Shown here one piece after another: positions 59,590 to 64,000 of a stretch of 64,000 nucleotides of DNA. How positions within the stretch are numbered: the first letter of the stretch is position 1; each line of letters opens with the position of its first letter. The stretch comes from Hymenobacter psoromatis (lineage in GTDB: Bacteria > Bacteroidota > Bacteroidia > Cytophagales > Hymenobacteraceae). The translations under genes and the position numbers were made by a program. A model generated the notes under the pieces. That model was given only the letters and a program-made list of their open reading frames with translations, was not told the DNA's origin and made no database searches. Location of the stretch: positions 2,356,001-2,420,000 of the forward strand of contig NZ_JAIFAG010000001.1 in the NCBI RefSeq assembly GCF_020012125.1. The letters are read 5' to 3'.

Positions 59590-59597
59590 TACTTTTG
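59590..59597 (+). promoter_or_regulatory. -7 box (TACTTTTG) for hscA
   Basis: Exact TAnnTTTG match 76 bp before the Hsp70 ATG. Confidence 0.45.
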
Positions 59598-59673
59598 CTG
59601 GGCCTTTTGGCCCGCCTTATTATTAAATTATTTTTCAGCCGCCCGCGGGCAGCTTCGCTCTTCCCTACCCCTT

Positions 59674-61566
59674 ATGGCTAAAGTCGCCATCAACCTCGCC
59701 ACTGGCGCTATTCAGCAAGACGAACTCATTGTGGGCATCGACTTGGGCACTACTAACAGCCTGGTGGCCTATGTGCACCCCGAAACCCGCCAACCCGCCG
59801 CCATCAACGACCTGGGCCGCGGGGCTATCGTGCCCTCGGTAGTGCACTTTCCGGTTGATGGCAGCTCGCCGCTGATAGGTACTGAGGCCAAGGATTTCCT
59901 GCTCTCCGACCCGGCCAACACGATTTATTCGGTGAAGCGCCTGCTGGGCAAGAGCTACCGCGACCTGGGCCAGCACGCCGGGCAGCTGGGCTACAAAGTG
60001 ATTGACGACGATTCCGAAAGACTAGTGAAGGTGCGGGTAGGGGAGCGGTTTTACTCGCCCATCGAGCTATCGGCCGACATTCTGCGCGAACTGCGCCAGC
60101 GCGCCGAGCACGCCCTCAAAACGCCGGTGCGCCGGGCCGTGATTACGGTGCCTGCTTACTTCAACGACTCGCAGCGCCAGGCCACCCGCGATGCCGGCCG
60201 TCTGGCCGGGCTCGAAGTATTGCGCATCGTGAACGAGCCCACCGCCGCCGCCCTGGCCTACGGCATTGGCCTCGACCCCGCCGAGGAGAAAACCGTGGCC
60301 GTGTATGACCTCGGCGGCGGCACGTTTGATATCTCTATTTTACGGCTGCACCAGGGCATTTTTGAAGTGCTGAGCACCCACGGCGATACCTGGCTGGGCG
60401 GCGACGATATGGACCGCGCCATTGGCGAGCATTGGGTAACGCAGGCAGCCCTACCCCCCTCGTTCCGGTTGGTGCCGGGCCAGCGGCAGCAGCTGCGCCT
60501 GGCCGCCGAAATGGCCAAGCGCTACCTCAGCCAGCACGACGATTTCACGACGCAGCTTGTGGACGGTGAGGAAAACGTTTTTGCCGTGACACTAACCAAG
60601 GCAGAATTCAACGGCCTCATCGCGCCGCTCGTGGCGCGCACCATCGACGCCTGCCGCCTGGCCCTCAGCGATGCTAAGCTGACTACCGACGGCCAGCCTG
60701 CCACCGCCAAAATCGATGCCGTGCTGCTGGTAGGCGGCTCTACGCGGGTGCCGCTGGTATACGACGAGGTGTCGAAGTTCTTCGACCAGCCGGCTAACCG
60801 GTCGCTCGACCCCGACGAGGTAGTAGCGCTGGGCGCGGCCATTCAGGCTGATATTCTGGCCGGCAACCGCCGCGATGTGCTGCTGCTCGACGTGACGCCG
60901 CTCACGCTGGGCATCGAGACGCTGGGCGGGCTCCTGGATGCCATTATTCCGCGCAACTCCAAGATTCCGACCAAGGCCGGCCGCCAGTACACGACCAGCG
61001 TAGATGGCCAGGTAAATCTGAAAATCGGCGTGTACCAAGGCGAGCGCGACTTGGTGAGCGAAAACCGCAAGCTGGGTGAGTTCGTGCTGAGCGGCATCCC
61101 GGCCATGCCCGCCGGCCTGCCTAAGATTGACGTTAATTTCTTCCTGAATGCCGACGGCATCCTGCGCGTGGAGGCCGTGGAGCTGCGCTCCGATACCCGC
61201 CAGCAGGTAGAAATCAAGCCCCAGTATGGCCTCACCGACGAGCAGGTGGAGCAGATGCTATTGGACTCGCTCACCAATGCCCGGCAGGACGTAGCCGCCC
61301 GCCTACTTATCGAAGCTCGTACCGCCGCCGAGCAACTGCTCTACCAAGTCGGGCGCTTTTTGAAAAAGAACGCCGCGCACCTGGAGGAAACCGAAGTAAA
61401 CGCCACTAATGAGCAGGCTGACCAATTGCGCCAGGCGCTGGCTGGCAACGACCGCGACCTGCTTCTCAAACACATGGACGAGCTGGACGAACTGACCCGC
61501 CCTTTTGCCGAGCGCGTGATGAACCTATCCATTAAACAGGCCATGAGCGGCAAGCAGATTAGCTGA
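59674..61566 (+). CDS. hscA: Hsp70-family chaperone, HscA-like
   Basis: 630 aa, close to HscA length. Nucleotide-binding domain: [14 protein letters not shown] at about 20, [46 protein letters not shown] and [13 protein letters not shown]; substrate domain with [14 protein letters not shown]. The long N-terminal [12 protein letters not shown] extension and the substrate domain match Fe-S chaperone HscA better than DnaK. Such chaperones act with IscU; the isc genes lie 53 kb away here. No hscB or fdx is adjacent. Confidence 0.9.
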   Translation: MAKVAINLATGAIQQDELIVGIDLGTTNSLVAYVHPETRQPAAINDLGRGAIVPSVVHFPVDGSSPLIGTEAKDFLLSDPANTIYSVKRLLGKSYRDLGQHAGQLGYKVIDDDSERLVKVRVGERFYSPIELSADILRELRQRAEHALKTPVRRAVITVPAYFNDSQRQATRDAGRLAGLEVLRIVNEPTAAALAYGIGLDPAEEKTVAVYDLGGGTFDISILRLHQGIFEVLSTHGDTWLGGDDMDRAIGEHWVTQAALPPSFRLVPGQRQQLRLAAEMAKRYLSQHDDFTTQLVDGEENVFAVTLTKAEFNGLIAPLVARTIDACRLALSDAKLTTDGQPATAKIDAVLLVGGSTRVPLVYDEVSKFFDQPANRSLDPDEVVALGAAIQADILAGNRRDVLLLDVTPLTLGIETLGGLLDAIIPRNSKIPTKAGRQYTTSVDGQVNLKIGVYQGERDLVSENRKLGEFVLSGIPAMPAGLPKIDVNFFLNADGILRVEAVELRSDTRQQVEIKPQYGLTDEQVEQMLLDSLTNARQDVAARLLIEARTAAEQLLYQVGRFLKKNAAHLEETEVNATNEQADQLRQALAGNDRDLLLKHMDELDELTRPFAERVMNLSIKQAMSGKQIS

Positions 61567-61662
61567 TTAAATCAGCCAATAGCTGCTAGCTAACATTTTT
61601 CGCTCTGTTTAACAATACTTTGCCAGAACGAAAGCTGCCAGCTAACGGCTATTGGCTTAAAT

Positions 61663-62031
61663 TTACGGTCGCACTGTAGCGCCGCGGGTAGAAGCAGGTG
61701 TGCGCGTGGTAGCGCGGGTGCGCGTTGCGCCGGGCGTGGTCGTCATTGTGCCGGTTGCGTTGCCATTGCTAGCACCAGCCGAAGTATTACCGGTCGGGTC
61801 AAGCGTGCTTGTGGCCCCAATGGGGGCATTTACGGCACCTGGGACGGCCGCGCCGGACGGCCCCGGTACGCCAGCCGCGTTTGGCATCGTAGTGCCCGTG
61901 CCTACGGTCGGGCTACCAATGGTGCCGGGGGTAACCGGCGCGCCGGGCGTAACGGGTACGGTTTGGGCATGTGCCGAAAAGCTGAGGGCGAGCCCTAACA
62001 GAGCCGCGCCAAAGAAATTTTGGGTTTTCAT
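61663..62031 (-). CDS. Secreted low-complexity protein
   Basis: 122 aa. Signal peptide (GAALLGLALSFSAHAQ), then Pro/Thr/Gly/Ala repeats (PVTPGAPVTPGTIGSPT..., TRTRATTRTPASTRG). Ends in a basic Thr/Arg tail. Not recognised; unlikely to be an enzyme. Confidence 0.65.
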   Translation of the reverse strand: MKTQNFFGAALLGLALSFSAHAQTVPVTPGAPVTPGTIGSPTVGTGTTMPNAAGVPGPSGAAVPGAVNAPIGATSTLDPTGNTSAGASNGNATGTMTTTPGATRTRATTRTPASTRGATVRP

Positions 62032-62341
62032 TTGAAGTAAGCGTCTTATAGTGAGACCATAACCGGAAGCCGCCGCTGAAGTTGCCAGCTACCGGAACCA
62101 AGCCGTTGTACGCAAAGGGCGGTGGGCCGAACGTGAATTTTGGATAAGCCAACCGGGTGATGATGGGGTAGACTCAGCAATAGGCAAGCGTATTTTTTTT
62201 GTTGTCAAGTAATTGGGGAGAAATCAAAACCACTTTTTATTGGCTGATTAATAAGCCCCCCTATTACGGACAAACTGGTCTTTCCCATAGTGCGCTGCGG
62301 GAAGGACCAAGCGTAATTTTGCGGCTTCCTACCCCCTACTC
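62032..62341. other. 310-bp intergenic gap with hairpin and sbcD promoter
   Basis: Contains a TAATTTTG box at 62314, a hairpin at 62276-62309 (TGGTCTTTCCC / GGGAAGGACCA, one mismatch) and no coding frame. The hairpin sits just before the promoter and may end transcription from upstream. Confidence 0.6.
62314..62321 (+). promoter_or_regulatory. -7 box (TAATTTTG) for sbcD
   Basis: Exact TAnnTTTG match 20 bp before the sbcD ATG. Confidence 0.5.
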
Positions 62342-63607
62342 ATGCGCGTATTGCACACCGCCGACTGGCACCTGGGCCAGCACTTCCTTACCGGCCACGA
62401 GCGCCTCACCGAGCAACGGGCTTTCCTCAACTGGCTGCTGGCTGCCGTGCGGCAGGAGAGCGTAGAGGCCTTAGTGCTGGCCGGCGACGTGTTCGACACC
62501 ACGACGCCCTCGCACGCGGCGCAGGAGCTATACTATGATTTTTTGGTGCGCCTGCAAAGCACCGGCTGCCGAGACGTGGTTATCGTGGGCGGCAATCACG
62601 ACTCCCCTACCCTACTCAACGCCAGCCGAAGCCTGCTGCGAGCGCTACGCATCCACGTGGTAGGCGGCGTACCAGTTGAGGTTAATGAGCAGATTATCAG
62701 TTTAAATACCAGCAGCGGCCAGCCGGGCCTGGTGGTGTGCGCGGTGCCTTTTCTGCGCGACCGCGACCTGCGCCTGGCCGTGGCCGGCGAAACGCCCGAC
62801 GAGCGTCAGGCGCGCATCCGCGACAGCATCGCGGGGCACTACCTGGCCCTGAGCGAGCACGAAGTGGTGCGCGGCCTGCGCGAGCGCGACGTGCCGGTGC
62901 TGGCCACCGGCCACCTCTACGCAGCCGGCGGCGAGGCCCGCGAGGGGGCCGAGCGCGACGTGCACATCGGCGGGCTGGGGGTAGTGGGGGCCGAGCACTT
63001 CCCGGCCGCCTTCGACTACGTGGCGCTGGGCCACTTGCACCGGCCGCAGATAGTGGGCGGGCGGGCGCACATCCGCTACTCGGGCGCGCCGGTGCCGCTC
63101 TCGTTCACCGAGGCCGATGATAAGCAGCAGGTGCTGCTGCTGGATTTTACCGGGGCCGGGCCACCCGTTATCACACCGCTGCCCGTGCCGGTGGCGCGCC
63201 GCCTGCAGCGCTTCCACGGTGGATTGGATGAGGTGGAGGTGGCCATCCTGGCCTTTGATAACGAGGCTTTTAGCCTGGTGGCCTGGGCCGACGTGCAGGT
63301 GCGCTCCGACGAATCACCCTCCGAAGTGCAGCGCCGCATCGGGGCGGCCCTCAAGGAGCGCCGCGACCACGTGCTGGCCCCGCGCGGCGTGCGCCACCAG
63401 CGCCTCACCAACGCGCCCGGCCTCGGGCCCGAGGCCGATGCGCCCCTGGAGCATTTGCACGAGCTGACGGTGGACGAGGTATTTGGCCGGCGCGTGGCGG
63501 GCCTACCCCCCGAGCGGGCCGCCGCCCTCACCGCCACCTTCCAGGAGCTACGCCAGCTGCTGGCCGAGGCTGACCCGCACGCCTGGGGCGGCGAAGCGGC
63601 GGAATAA
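62342..63607 (+). CDS. sbcD: Exonuclease subunit SbcD
   Basis: 421 aa. Metallophosphoesterase motifs in order: HTADWHLGQ, LAGDVFDTTTPSH, VGGNHDSP, GHLYAAGG and LGHLHRPQ. Together with SbcC it cleaves DNA hairpins and ends. Unusually, no sbcC follows: the next gene is a short secreted protein. The C-terminal capping region (DEVFGRRVAGLP) is complete. Confidence 0.93.
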   Translation: MRVLHTADWHLGQHFLTGHERLTEQRAFLNWLLAAVRQESVEALVLAGDVFDTTTPSHAAQELYYDFLVRLQSTGCRDVVIVGGNHDSPTLLNASRSLLRALRIHVVGGVPVEVNEQIISLNTSSGQPGLVVCAVPFLRDRDLRLAVAGETPDERQARIRDSIAGHYLALSEHEVVRGLRERDVPVLATGHLYAAGGEAREGAERDVHIGGLGVVGAEHFPAAFDYVALGHLHRPQIVGGRAHIRYSGAPVPLSFTEADDKQQVLLLDFTGAGPPVITPLPVPVARRLQRFHGGLDEVEVAILAFDNEAFSLVAWADVQVRSDESPSEVQRRIGAALKERRDHVLAPRGVRHQRLTNAPGLGPEADAPLEHLHELTVDEVFGRRVAGLPPERAAALTATFQELRQLLAEADPHAWGGEAAE

Positions 63608-63726
63608 GTTCGTGAACGAGGAGCAAATGGCTTAGTATTTGCAGGCCGGCGCGTCGGCTTCGCCTCAGCATTCAATTTTCTTAGCGTACCTATTTATAAA
63701 TTTTCTCTTCTACCCCATTCAACGTC

Positions 63727-64000
63727 GTGCTGAAAAAAACTCTACTCTCCTTTTTCGTATTAATCGGCTTCAGCTATACTGTTCAGGCACAGGCAAATCT
63801 CATTCGTTTGGGCATTAATAGCGTTTTTCTGGCCAAGCGCCTGAATAACAAGAACGCTCCGGCCCCAGAGAAGGATGCTAAGCCGGAAGTTACCACGACT
63901 ACCGCCGCCAGCAGCTTGCCGACCTCTGCCAGCAGCGCGTATGAAGGCCAGCCATTTCCGATGCAGCGGACGGCTACCGACCAGCTCCCCAAAAAAGGAG
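63727..64000 (+). CDS. Secreted protein, 5' part only (cut by the window edge)
   Basis: GTG start at 63727; signal peptide (LLSFFVLIGFSYTVQAQ), then a basic segment (FLAKRLNNKNAPAPEKD) and a Thr/Ser/Ala linker. At least 91 residues; the rest is beyond the window. Not recognised. Confidence 0.6.
   Translation, partial: MLKKTLLSFFVLIGFSYTVQAQANLIRLGINSVFLAKRLNNKNAPAPEKDAKPEVTTTTAASSLPTSASSAYEGQPFPMQRTATDQLPKKG

Noticed and set aside
61571..61655. Another dispersed hairpin after hscA (GCCAATAGC / GCTATTGGC)
   Set aside because: Only about 10-11 bp of imperfect pairing and no match to the repeat superfamilies.

Overview
The window looks like chromosomal DNA from a high-GC member of the Bacteroidota, most likely Hymenobacter or a close relative. 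The evidence is the type IX secretion sorting domains on four large proteins (types A and B), the TonB-dependent receptors, the MBOAT/SGNH surface-polysaccharide genes, the TAnnTTTG promoter boxes, the near absence of Shine-Dalgarno sequences, and an extremely frequent CTACCCCC/GGGGGTAG octamer. The genus is inferred; no rRNA or marker phylogeny is available here. I see no transposase, integrase, phage block or CRISPR array.

Layout. 0.1-5.3 kb: a CCA-adding/poly(A) polymerase-family enzyme, a secreted pectin-type glycosidase pair (GH28 and a GH43-like propeller), a Sua5/YrdC protein and methylmalonyl-CoA epimerase. 5.4-8.2 kb: the Fe-S assembly set iscS-iscU-iscA, with a broken copy of the IscA tail 450 bp downstream. 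8.3-11.1 kb: a large type IX-secreted protein. 11.2-23 kb: mostly housekeeping (murI, an arylesterase, a FtsX-type ABC exporter, rfaE1, hemE, an ECF sigma/anti-sigma pair, a peroxiredoxin) with a few AT-rich orphan genes. 23-26.6 kb: a decaying stretch with a pseudogene, a BLUF photoreceptor carrying an antitoxin-like N-terminus, small ORFs and a gene remnant abutting tRNA-Lys. 28.5-34.7 kb: two adjacent giant type IX cargo proteins. 34.9-39.3 kb: two SGNH proteins plus an MBOAT acyltransferase, probably one O-acylation operon. 39.3-39.6 kb: an eleven-unit 21-bp palindromic tandem array in front of rlmD. 41-42.8 kb: a local duplication with a frameshifted gene. 42.9-48.0 kb: thiL, a lipoprotein, a NYN-domain protein and two tandem L,D-transpeptidases.

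The most striking part is 48.1-59.5 kb: nine genes on the minus strand, in transcription order DUF4331 protein (type IX cargo), TPR protein, HupE/UreJ-type permease, small Cys-rich membrane protein, TonB receptor, a paralogous small Cys-rich membrane protein, a 69-aa ORF, a second TonB receptor and a DUF4198 periplasmic protein, closed by a strong terminator. HupE, DUF4198 and TonB receptors are each connected with nickel/cobalt uptake in other bacteria, so I propose a complete outer-to-inner-membrane metal (or metallophore) acquisition locus with a repeated module of small Cys protein plus receptor. A GC-rich multi-hairpin leader sits in front of the second receptor. The window ends with an HscA-like Hsp70 (the likely partner of the isc genes), a low-complexity secreted protein, sbcD and a truncated secreted-protein gene.

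Across the window at least seven long hairpins of one repeat superfamily (GTCAT..CGAGC..CGAAGCA type) lie in intergenic gaps. One has become the coding N-terminus of the HupE gene, and another lies between a predicted promoter and thiL.
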